A DNA stretch of 64,000 nucleotides from Anthopleura xanthogrammica (lineage: Eukaryota > Cnidaria > Anthozoa > Actiniaria > Actiniidae). Within the stretch, counting starts at the first letter, position 1. The number at the start of each line of letters is the position of its first letter. Below the pieces are notes generated by a model. It searched no databases, was not told the DNA's origin, and saw nothing but the letters and a program-made list of their open reading frames with translations. The translations under genes were made by a program, and so were the position numbers. This document shows positions 54,801 to 64,000 of the stretch, one piece after another. The stretch covers positions 11,320,400-11,384,399 of the forward strand of contig OZ025211.1 of assembly GCA_964019055.1 (NCBI GenBank), written 5' to 3'.

Positions 54801-56949
54801 ACAATATCACGATCTCATCTGTATTGAACCAGACATTTATCGTTCAGGTGCCCCCCGCGAAGCTTGAAGTCTTGTTTGACTGAAACTAACATTTCGACGG
54901 CCGTCATTCAAAATACTGGGAACGAATTTATGGGTTTAGGAAAAAATTCCTTGTATAATTCCTTAATTTATGACCCGCGAAGTTTGATGTCTGGTTTACT
55001 GACAAACTAGCGTCTAAATTTTTGGCACATTTCTTTTACTTTTGAGCCCTAATACTAATTTTGTGATGGAGAGTAATAAGATTTAGTATTAGGGCTCAAA
55101 AGTAAAAGAAATCTGCCAACAATTTAGACGTAGGTGCTAGTTTGTAAACCAGACATCAAACTTTGCGGGTCATAAATTAAACTGTCTATTATTTCATACT
55201 TCACATTCATCTCTTCATGATATCACCACCCATATCATGTAATGTTCTATTTCCATCCATCAGTCAATCCATCTATTCTTTCGTTTCACCCCATTAACCC
55301 TTTCGGCGCCATAAGTTATTTCAATGTTACATTTCACCACCATATTTATTTTGGAATTTTGAAGTAAAAAGTGTATACTTTTTAAAAATTTATTTCTCAA
55401 AAACCAACAAATCTACAGACACAAAATTTTCAGTAAACGATCATTATTAACGGCTAAGTCCTTTTATGATAAAAAAATAGCAATTTTTAGAATGAAAAGA
55501 TATTTAAATCGGAAGTGACGTGTTGTCGACTATAGTCGACAATGGCGCTCTTCCTACATGTCGACTACAGTCGCCTATGGCGCCGAAAGGGTTAAGCAAA
55601 ACGTCCATTCTCCCGCTTTTGGAGTGTTTTCCTATATAATTTCCATATAGTTTTCTATCTAGAGATAATTTACTTTTTCCATTCACTTGAATTATCACAA
55701 ATTGTGCTATCTTGGTCAACTCAATACATTCAGAATATTACTTTGGTTTTAACGTACGCCACAAACTGAATATTCAGCTTCTTCCGGCAAAATTATAAGA
55801 AAGAAGCACTGAAAGCTTAAACTTAGCCGTTGGTTAGAGACGTTATACATTATCGATATTGTAAAAAGTATGGCTGAAATTCTGCTAAATTATTAGGGTC
55901 AAATTTCTAACTGTTATTTTTACACAGGGATGAAATCTTTTGCCAAGAACCAGCGGGCCAGAGACAAAAAAACTTATGAAAGAAAAGTCAGCCATGACAC
56001 ACTAAAACTTACCAAGGCATATCAATATAGAAAGCGAATGGCTTTAGCATGATTTGCAAATATGTTCCACATTGTGATTACGCTATTTTCTGGTTGCTAC
56101 CGCAATGATGACAGCTTTTGTAGTGCAAAAAAATCCGAGAGAAATGCAAATTTAAGTCAGAACGTAAGAAAAAGATAAAACAGTCAACTTAATAGACTGG
56201 TGTGAATCTATTTTGTTAGTGAATAAGGCTTAATTCGAGACAGGTGGTGATGTTTAATTCTGACCATTGCGAGCTTAAATCGTGTTATAACCTTAATGTC
56301 TGATACTCAAATACATTTAAGCATGATTTCCATTATTTCCTTATACTAGGAGTAAATATTTTACTTTTTTACTCCAAGGGTCACCAAAAGCAATAGAGTT
56401 AGCCCCGAACAGTAGTAGAATTCTTGTTTCTAGACTAACCAGAGATCCACTGATGAAGTATACGTATTTAGCACATAAACTGCTGATTTGTGATAATCAA
56501 GTTGGAAGGTATTAATTTGTCACGGCTATGCCGCCATTCAAAGCTCGTTTAACATCATTAGTTTTGAAATTCATAGAATTATAAATGTAAATAAATGTTA
56601 AATGTCGCTTTTTGAAGCATGTTAGATGTGTTCAATCACCTTGACTGCGGTTCTCAATCGTAATTGCTGGGTTGATTTAATCATTCTCAAGAGAATGGAA
56701 TAACAAAAGTCATGGCGGCCATGCATGTTGCCGTTGAAATAACAAAAGGAACTAATGACAAGCTTATTTGTTCAAATCAACCAAGATGGCGGCTTTGAAA
56801 ACCGTGTAATAACCGAGGTTAGCAGTTTAGGAAAATTTCATGTACGTGCCGCTTTAATTTTCTTTCTTTCTTTCCTTCTTTTTTTCTTTCTTTCTTTTTT
56901 TTCTTTCTTTCGTTTTTTCTTTCTGTCTGTCTGTCTTTCTTTCTGTCTG

Positions 56950-56980
<31 letters not shown>

Positions 56981-59905
56981 GTCTGTCTGTCTGTCTGTTT
57001 TTCTTTCTGTCTGTCTGTCTGTCTTTCTTTCTTTCTTTCTCTCTTTCTTTTTTCTTTCTTTCTTTTTGATTTTCTTCTTTTGAATTGACCATAAAAAATT
57101 AAAGTTTCTGCAATTATAAAGTACGTCATTGATTTTATTCTCCACACCTTTAGCAAAAACTAAGCCGGATGTTCAGTCTGCCACCTTTATTTTATATCAT
57201 TTCATTTCCTCTCGTCTTCTGTCCCTTCCATTGCATTCCCTTCTCTTCCATTAAATTTTTTTTAACTACCCCACCCCCCTCCCCCCAAATCGATTCCCGT
57301 GTATGTGTTTCTTTTCAACTCCAATCCCATCATTTTTCAAAATATTCATTATAATAAGTAATAATAATTTTCCTTTCAAGAACTAACTCACCTTCGTATT
57401 TATATATGATAACTGCGTTTTCCTTCTCACCCTGAATCACCACTTCGTCTTGTAGGAAATCTCGTGTTATTTCTTCAGACAAACTCTCCGGTTCCTTTAC
57501 GTAAAGGTTTATATCCCGCTGTCCCGCAACCTCTACGGGACTGTCAGACTTTTCTTCATTATAATTCTGGCTCTTTATCTCTGTTTCTTTAATATTATCG
57601 ATCTTTGTGACGTTTTCTTGTATTCCTAGCAGCAAATATATCAACATAATAATCATTCACCAGCTAGCCATACCGATAGACAACAAATTATTGTTACCCA
57701 CTAAATGTACCACAACCGGAAAAAGTTAAAATTAAGTTCAAAAAGCTGTTTTTCGTGAAGTTTGCAAGCAAGTTTTGAAATTTAAAATATTATAAAGTTC
57801 TAGTGATTATTCACAAACAAAAAAATAATAAAATATTCATAACTTTCAATTCTTGTGCTTGAAGTTTATCAAATATCTTTTGTTATTCATTAACACTAAC
57901 ATCAATAGCTTGGATTTTTTTTCTGGAACCAAGGAGGATTATTGCATTTGTTATCTTGCTATTTTAATGCTTTCCAGAAGTATTTTTGCAGTCACGCTCT
58001 TAGTTAATTTTTGTGGATTTTATCTTAATACTTTTTACCTTTTTTTGTTCGCCTCTCTTCAGACTCGATCGAAGAATATAATCGGGAATCATCCACAACA
58101 TCTGAATGATACGTCATTACACTTTGTACTTCACAGTCCCTCTCGTCTTCAAAGCTGTCACAAGAATACACTGATATGTCATTGGCTGTTTCGGTATTGA
58201 TTTGGTCGTTGTCATGGCAATATAGTGTATTTTGGTCTGTGAAAAAGATTTAAGAAATTATAGAAAATTAAACTTAGGAAATCATTATTCGTCCATCATG
58301 TTTTTTTCTGTATTTGCTTATTTGTTCTTTCACGATTTATGGTCTTTTTTCGTCCGCCATTTTGAATTGGGACAAACTGGGCAAAACAAATAGAAATATG
58401 GATCACTTTGATTTACCGTAACTCCGCTCAATTTTGTCGGGTTTTCGAAATTTATACTTCAATAACCAACAGGGCATGCATAGCAGCTGTCGGACTGAAA
58501 ATAAAACAAATATATGTGTTTTAACTATCATTTACGAGTCAATCTTCTTTTCTATAATTTTGATGTATCACGTGCCGATCATTTTATTTTGAAAACAAAA
58601 ATTCTTTTTTTCTCGACTTGTAGCTTTCCAATATTCATCGTATTAAAGGTTATAAATAACAACGAAAATATCTTTTCAAAAAATTTTGAAAATCCGGCCT
58701 AAATTGAGCGAAGTTACGAGAAGTCAAAGTGATCCAGATTTCTATATATCTTGCCGAGTTTGCCCCAATTCAAAATGGCGGACGAAACCGTCAAAATGGC
58801 TTCTTGACATGTCTAAGCTAATCTTCCCGCCATTTTTTAAATTAAAATAAAAAAATGGAAAACAGCCATCGTTTTTTCGAATGCCGAAAAGCCATTAAAG
58901 TGCTTTATTTCTCAGTGTTTCTTTAATTGTGATTGGCTGGTCTTAGTTCTAATTTGGCATGCTTTCACGTATAGAGCTTTCTTGTGACGTCAATCGTATG
59001 GAAAACGACTTCCGGGTCCAAAACGGAAAGCAATTTTATAAAGATTTTTCTTTCTTTTTCTTTATGACAGGATTTGTTGTCCAAAGTTCTAAATGTTTCT
59101 AGTGGAGGTTAAATCATTGAGTACGTTTTTCGCGTTATTTTAGCAGTTTTTGTGAGCAGTTGGACCCGGAAATACGTCACAACTTAACTGCTCTATAATG
59201 AAAATTGCTTTGGGACATTTTCTTTCTAAAAAATTAATCTCAAAATATTTTACTAAACCTCTCTAATAATATAAATGTAATATTCAAAAATATATTGTTG
59301 AGTGAGTGATAGACCAACAGTCCACTGTTTTCCAATTTCAGAGCATGTGTCATTCCCTAGAGTATAATTTCTTTTTTTAACGGTTGTAGAATTTGAAATA
59401 GGAAAATAGAACCTTGCAGCACTTCGGAATGCAGCTTAATTAAAGAACAAATCAATAGATTTCCAATTCTCAGGAGATTATAATTTTTTTTGTTTTGTCT
59501 TCCAAATCGAGGTGCTTTTAATTGAAAGGGGTCTATATTATTACAAGATGGATTGGGACCATTTGAACTTGGTTCATGATCCATTGTTGATAAAATCGAA
59601 ATTGAATTTTTTTTTTCTGTTCAAAACTTAAATTTGAATTCAGAATAAAACAGTTATTCTTTCATTAATAATTGGCTCATAACAATGCAGTTGTACACAC
59701 AGATGTAATTTAGAATATCCCTGGCCCGGTTAACATTGTTTTGATTGCTTACCTACTTACCTATTTCATTTGCTCCATTGAAGTATTCGTCCAAGCAGTC
59801 ATCGTGTTTATCCAAGGATTCTCGATCACATTTAGCCACAAAATAATAAACATCTCTTGAAGTTAATATCGGTCTTTCAGGACCCTTTTTCAAAAAAGAA
59901 GACAT
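51809..59905 (-). CDS. Lebercilin (LCA5)-like coiled-coil protein
   Basis: Exons are 59905-59761, 58236-58039, 57625-57392, 54765-54706, 54494-54314, 53443-53285, 52692-52539 and 51961-51824; all phases join (423 codons). It starts MSSFLKKGPERPILTSRD. The N-terminal part is acidic and disordered. From exon 5 on it is a long coiled coil: KVKELKVRAQNLRLDSEEL, DENRALKKLQRLQGKE and SELEVRLDLAEKNLQDKD match the spacing and residues of the lebercilin domain, found in LCA5 and LCA5L, proteins of the ciliary axoneme and intraflagellar transport. Vertebrate lebercilin is nearly 700 residues, so the C-terminal part is not seen. Exon 8 either reads on to a stop four codons later (51811-51809) or splices at a weak GTATTT donor to exons I cannot find. 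A frame starting at 57656 looks like a signal peptide but is intron sequence read into exon 3. Confidence 0.75.
52104..52503. mobile_element. MITE family 2, copy at 52 kb
   Basis: TACTTCGACGATATGGCAGC and GGCCACCGTATCGTCGAAG ends; the body is inverted relative to the 25-kb copy. It lies in the lebercilin-like gene between exons 7 and 8. Confidence 0.85.
52848..53030. repeat. Degenerate (GACA)n microsatellite
   Basis: GACAGACA-rich DNA with GACGGACAGACAG and CAGATAGACAGATAG stretches, in an intron of the lebercilin-like gene. A short related tract is at 53,253-53,275. Confidence 0.85.
54527..54661. mobile_element. MITE family 1, copy at 54.5 kb
   Basis: Ends ATAGACCCCTTGCA and TGCAAGGGGTCTAT form a 14-bp perfect inverted repeat, with inner AGCTAAATTTGGAGG and CTCCAAATTGAGCTGC. 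It sits in the lebercilin-like gene between exons 4 and 5. Confidence 0.8.
54964..55179. mobile_element. 216-bp palindromic MITE
   Basis: TAATTTATGACCCGCGAAGT...AGGGCT-type arms and the complement ACTTTGCGGGTCATAAATTA meet around a short centre (GATGGAGAGTAATAAG). Arms are about 95 bp. Confidence 0.85.
55298..55591. mobile_element. piggyBac-like MITE, copy 1
   Basis: CCCTTTCGGCGCCATA at the left and TATGGCGCCGAAAGGG at the right, flanked by TTAA on both sides (55294-55297 and 55592-55595). CCC/GGG termini at a TTAA target are the hallmark of the piggyBac superfamily. It is 294 bp with no transposase. Confidence 0.85.
56862..57075. repeat. (TTTC)n / (TGTC)n compound microsatellite
   Basis: A pyrimidine-rich tract with blocks of TTTC and TGTC units in an intron of the lebercilin-like gene. 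Lys/Glu- or Phe/Ser-rich frames here are not genes. Confidence 0.95.
58351..58786. mobile_element. MITE family 4, full palindromic copy
   Basis: CGTCCGCCATTTTGAATTGG...GGATCACTTTGATTTACCG at the left and its complement (GAAGTCAAAGTGATCC...CAATTCAAAATGGCGGACG) at the right give arms of about 100 bp. Confidence 0.8.
59405..59536. mobile_element. MITE family 1, copy at 59.4 kb
   Basis: ATAGAACCTTGCAGC at the left, AAAGGGGTCTAT at the right and the shared centre CCAATTCTCAGGAGATT. It is more diverged than the 54.5-kb copy. Confidence 0.65.
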
Positions 59906-61085
59906 AATTCTTCTTTTCAGCTGTTTAGTTAGTTCAATGGATATTTTTTGTTTATAGCTTACGTACTAAATACTGAACTCTGTTGTAAAGATTGTTGTAA
60001 AGATTGTTTTTAAAATTTTCTCAGTCCAACTGATTTGAAAGGAAAAAATCGTAATATTTGAAATCGAAAAGAATAGAGCTAGCTAGTTATAGTAAGGTAA
60101 CTATAATTATCTTGTTTTCATATACTTAAACTTGAAAAACTTTCTAAATACTTAAAAACCGTATAGGCAAAATAGATTAAAAAAGATCGCTGTGAACAGC
60201 TAAGTTTTGCATCTACGTTGATGAACAAGGATAGTGAGCTTGACCAAGAATAATTCCTACATTTCCATCAATAATGGATAGGTATTCTTTCAATCTTATC
60301 ATAAAGCTTGAGTGTTTTGACAACGGCAAACAGCTTGAATTTTTGAAAGTAAATCTTATCACTTCTAGACAACAGCCTCTTCAAAAGGTGCGAAAAAAAT
60401 AAGGGTTTGATGAAGAATACTTTGGGACATGTTGCCAAGGCCAGGTGGGAATGAATATTATACATTAATAATGAAAGTACTGTGAAGATTTTTTTAGTTT
60501 TGATAAGTGAAGTACTACCGCAAGGTCTATGAAACAGGAATTTTAAAACTATTTTCATATGAGAAAAAACATAACAAATTTGAATTTTGCAAAACTCAAA
60601 ATTGTTGTGTTTTTTAAAAAAATAAGCACAGGAAAGCTTTAGAATTAAGTAGCCAGTTATAGTTAACGACATGTGGGGGAAAACTTATGCTTTGTACTTA
60701 AGTTTTCTAATAATAGCGGAGTTCTGCCCGTTCACATATATTTCGTTAATTGCAAAAATGTTTAGTTTGAAAAATTCATATCTTCATCAATTTAAAGGCA
60801 ATCTTTACAAAACTTTGCAATTTTACTATTATCGATGTGACGAATTTGATAATAAACTCCTTTTTCCTTTAAATAAAATATCTTATAATGTAACTCTTGC
60901 TTCATAAGTGTGTAATATTAAAATTTAAATTTAAAGACTTTTGAGAGAGGGATTGCATAGTTTTGTAATAATCTTTAAGATGGATGGGATTATATCAGAA
61001 GGAGTACATGCAGGATTAGGCAGTCCCAAAAATGTTGCAGAGGGTTAAGTGTCACTGATTTCTTATACAGTACTTTCATTATCGA
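59906..61085. other. Intergenic stretch upstream of the lebercilin-like gene
   Basis: This region probably holds the promoters of the lebercilin-like gene (minus) and of the right-edge gene (plus), which are divergent with about 1.4 kb between start codons. No coding frame or repeat is recognised. Confidence 0.45.
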
Positions 61086-61106
61086 GTGTAAGGTAAGCCC
61101 CCCCCC
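61086..61106. repeat. Poly-C run
   Basis: About 17 consecutive C followed by AACACACACA, about 190 bp upstream of the start codon at 61296. Confidence 0.9.
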
Positions 61107-61295
61107 CCCCCCCCAACACACACAATCCTTCTCGTGCACTTGGGCCCAGCCAATCAGATTTCACAAATAACTTTTATTAAGCATTTCCACTTATTTTTGG
61201 CAAAGATAACATCTGCCCGCACTGGAACAAGCAGTGCTGAAGATCGACGACACAAGTGGAAGTGGATTTCAACTTGAAACGAGTCAACACTCGAA

Positions 61296-64000
61296 ATGAA
61301 CTCTCTCTTAGGTGAGTAGCCTATTCCCTTGAATTTTTTTTATCATACTATTGGATTGGATTATATTTTAAAATAAAAAAATCTTAAACTGGTTTGACGA
61401 GTGACTTTTCAAAGCTTTCTTAACCACCTGAAAAGCTGGAACTATCGCTGGAAAAACCTGTACAAACAAATCGCCTATAAAGTATCTGAAAATCTGTAGG
61501 AAAAAAAATATGTAAACTTTCGCATCGATTTGGTTGCTACCTAAAAGTTTGCAAAAAAACTTTCGTAACTTCCTGAAAATCTGTAAAACAAATTCTGTTA
61601 ACTTTGGTAACTAGCTGAAAAATTGTATTTATGGCTGATTGTTAACCTTGTTAACCTTAACATCGAGTTTTTTATTTTATTAAACCCTTTGATTTTTGGT
61701 TAGACTAAGAGTATAGTAATTGTCTTCGTGTATGCCAGTAGGGTTCGACCCCTATGGCTGTGTGAACTGAATAACTTAATTAAATTCAAGCGAGCTCGGT
61801 AAATTAAAGTTATCCTGTCAGGTACGATAGAAACAAATTTGATTTAGAAGTCATTTAAAAGATAGATTTTGAATTAGAAGAGGTTAAATCGAAGTGAAGG
61901 ATTTAGTTACCATGCAAATTAAAAACATTTCAAAAAAGAAACTTGGAAGTGAAGAGCAAACATATTGGATAAGAAAGTTAACGAAGACGAATACCAAAAC
62001 AAAGAAATGAATTTGAAATTGTGAAATTTTTTATCTTCATAAACTTAATGTTTTGACGTATGTGACCTATTCAAATATCTTCAAATATGAAACGCTGTTG
62101 TTTTTGTTCGCACTGATGACAGGTGAACCAAAGTTTTTCACTTTAAAATTCAATTAAATTTGAAAGGACATGTTTCTAAAATAAATTTATAGTTTTCATT
62201 TCGTCTCTTAAGAAAAAGATAATGTCTTCGAGTTTCTTTATCGAAATGTGTACAATTCTTTAAAACTTTGTCTATAATAAAATCTTGCTTAAAACTGCTT
62301 AAAAATTGCTTAAAAATTGAGGATTGAGGAAATGGTCTATTGTTTGATAATGTGTACATTCCTTAAATGAGCTGTAGTCAAATTCTAAAGAATATATCAT
62401 ACACTATCGAGGCTGAGGTTGAGTGACGACAACCGTGAAATGGTCTATTACCTAATCTCCATACGGTGAAATCATCCGAAATTTAATTTGGTTAAAATTT
62501 TACTGGAATGATCTTTAACCCTTTTGGCGCCATAAGTTATTTCAATGTTACATTTCAGCGCCATATTTATTTTGGAATTTTGGAGCAAAAAGTGTGTACT
62601 TTTTAAAAAACTATTTCTCAAAAACAAACAAAGCCACAGATTCAAAATTTTCAGTAAACGATCGTTATTAACGGCTAAGTCATTCTGGGATAAAAAAATT
62701 GCAATTTTTAGAAATACAATGGCGATCTTCTTACATGTCGACTACAGTCGCCTATGGCGCCGAAAGGGTTAAGGCTTTATTTTAATATCATTGGTAAAAG
62801 TTTTGTCTTGATATTACGGTGGGAAGTATTGTTTATGAATCTGTAATGGAGTCAGCGATGTCATCTATAACGCTCTGGATATACGTTTCATTGTAAATAA
62901 GTTAATTCTCAGTCATTTATTTTGTTTCTATGATAACCAAAGGTTGGCAGAGGGACTTTGTTATTAAATCCAATTGTTATATACCGACTGTCAAAGTCCA
63001 TTTTTCTCGTACTCTGATTGGGCGGGAGGGTATCACGTGAACGTGAACAAGTTTTATTGTTATATACCGACTGTCAAAGTCCATTTTTCTCGTACTCTGA
63101 TTGGGCGGGAGGGTATCACGTGAATGTGAACAAGTTTCATTGTTATATACCGAGTGTCAAAGTCCATTTTTCTCGTACTCTGATTGGGTGAGAGGGCATC
63201 ACATGAACGTGAACAAGATTCGATGTTTCTCCGGCAACGGCTCTCAGCGGGAATGATATGTTATCAACCGGGAAATAACAAAACCGGAAGTAATTTCACC
63301 GGAAACGTAAGAGTTTTTCTAAGTTTTTAAAGTCATATAATGAAAAAATCGAATAATTTTGTTGTGTTCTTTGACAGTTGGTATATAATAAAACACTTAT
63401 TGACTGAAACCTCGGAAAAGCATTGTGTTTTGTGGTCCCGCGAAAAACACACTGTTTAATTTTCCATCGGTCCCAGTCAATAAGTGTTAAATATTTCGAT
63501 TACAAAATACAAAGAAATATTTAGAGCGATGTTTGAGTAGATTACATCACAGTCTCCTTTTCAAAGTAGAATATGCGTTGGAAAAAATGGAAACTCAATT
63601 TGTCTCAGAATAGTTAGGAAGCACAACAAAATTTATTTAATATTACAGCCATTCTCAGACACACGCGCACTGTTGCGATTTTTTCTGTCGCGACAAAGTA
63701 GGGTTTGGTGGACGTCAATCAAAGCGTTTCCATGACATTCCATACGCACATGCCTTTGTAGCTTTGTGATTTCCGACAGTGCTATGGCAATGACGTCCAC
63801 AAAAAACCAACTTGTCGCGACAGAAAAATTCGCAAGAGTGCGCGTGTGTCTGAGAATGGCTGTAATATGGTGCAAACATTTTTCTGTTTCAGTACTTGTG
63901 ATGCAAATATTCCCAGCAAGCATGAATTTCGTCTTTGTTTATTTGTGGATGTTCACAGTCAGTTCTGCTGTTGGTGAACAAACTTTCATCAAAAGATCCC
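61296..64000 (+). CDS. 5' end of a secreted-protein gene running off the right edge
   Basis: ATG AAC TCT CTC TTA G (61296-61311) is followed by a GTGAGT donor. A TTTCTGTTTCAG acceptor leads to an exon at 63893 that continues in the matching phase: VLVMQIFPASMNFVFVYLWM, then FTVSSAVGEQTFIKRS to the end of the window. The hydrophobic run FVFVYLWMFTVSSAVG with a small-residue end is a good signal peptide. Nothing can be said about the mature protein. The inner Met codons at 63902 and 63923 are alternative starts. Confidence 0.55.
62519..62768. mobile_element. piggyBac-like MITE, copy 2
   Basis: Same ends (one base different) and TTAA flanks at 62515-62518 and 62769-62772. It is 250 bp, shorter than copy 1 by a deletion in the region that in copy 1 holds GAAGTGACGTGTTGTCGAC. 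Confidence 0.85.
62974..63222. repeat. 83-bp tandem repeat, three copies
   Basis: Units start TTGTTATATACCGA(C/G)TGTC at 62974, 63057 and 63140; each contains CTCGTACTCTGATTGGG and CACGTGAACGTGAACAAG (the third has diverged). Confidence 0.95.
63390..63489. mobile_element. 100-bp inverted-repeat element
   Basis: AACACTTATTGACTG and CAGTCAATAAGTGTT are perfect complements at the two ends, with an inner GTGTTTTGTGG...CGAAAAACAC pair. Confidence 0.6.
63641..63867. mobile_element. MITE ending just before the right-edge exon
   Basis: TATTACAGCCATTCTCAGAC...CTGTCGCGACAA at the left and TTGTCGCGACAG...GTCTGAGAATGGCTGTAATA at the right give arms of about 60-70 bp. Its right end is 26 bp from the exon at 63893. 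Confidence 0.85.

Noticed and set aside
57330..57656. Apparent signal peptide at the start of a 108-codon minus-strand frame
   Set aside because: The hydrophobic start is intron sequence before the acceptor of lebercilin-like exon 3; upstream exons join in phase.

Overview
The window is nuclear DNA of an animal, most likely an anthozoan cnidarian such as a coral or sea anemone. This is inferred from short GT-AG exons in AT-rich introns, EGF modules carried on phase 1-1 exons, a very high load of small palindromic elements, and the kinds of modular extracellular proteins and Penelope-like remnants present. No species can be named from sequence alone.

Left two thirds (1-43,150): a cluster of three related secreted-protein loci. 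Gene A runs on the minus strand from a signal-peptide exon at 13,206 and leaves the window at base 1. A short relative, A0, runs on the minus strand from 19,216 to 17,149 and is cut off by a TGA inside an EGF exon. Gene B starts on the plus strand at 19,902 and ends at 43,142. A and B match exon for exon: signal peptide, EMI domain on two exons, one EGF, seven calcium-binding EGFs, two sushi/CCP domains, one EGF fused to an unrecognised domain of about 410 residues, a short exon, then a very large exon. Gene B continues with a furin-type site, two Ig domains, a GCC2/GCC3-like cysteine module and FN3 sequence. Joining its 21 exons gives 7,953 nt, an exact 2,650 codons plus stop, which supports the model. 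These look like secreted extracellular-matrix or recognition proteins made by tandem and inverted gene duplication. A0 and B are divergent, with about 0.69 kb between their start codons.

Middle (43,150-50,750): two single-exon paralogues of 78 codons each (44,409 and 46,689) that begin Met-Gly-Cys, with duplicated promoters. Next come very pure simple-sequence arrays, including about 1.18 kb of an 8-bp repeat, and a 0.73-kb foldback element.

Right (50,750-64,000): a lebercilin (LCA5)-like coiled-coil gene on the minus strand (59,905 to about 51,809), whose last exon abuts a 76-bp satellite. A new secreted-protein gene begins on the plus strand at 61,296 and leaves the window at the right edge.

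Mobile and repeated DNA fills the introns and spacers. It includes a Penelope-like GIY-YIG endonuclease remnant with a hammerhead-ribozyme-like fold, tRNA-derived SINEs, piggyBac-like MITEs with TTAA flanks, and at least a dozen other inverted-repeat elements, several present in two or three copies. There is also a foldback satellite with 84-bp units, a 2.1-kb minisatellite of 10-bp units and a tandem segmental duplication upstream of gene A.
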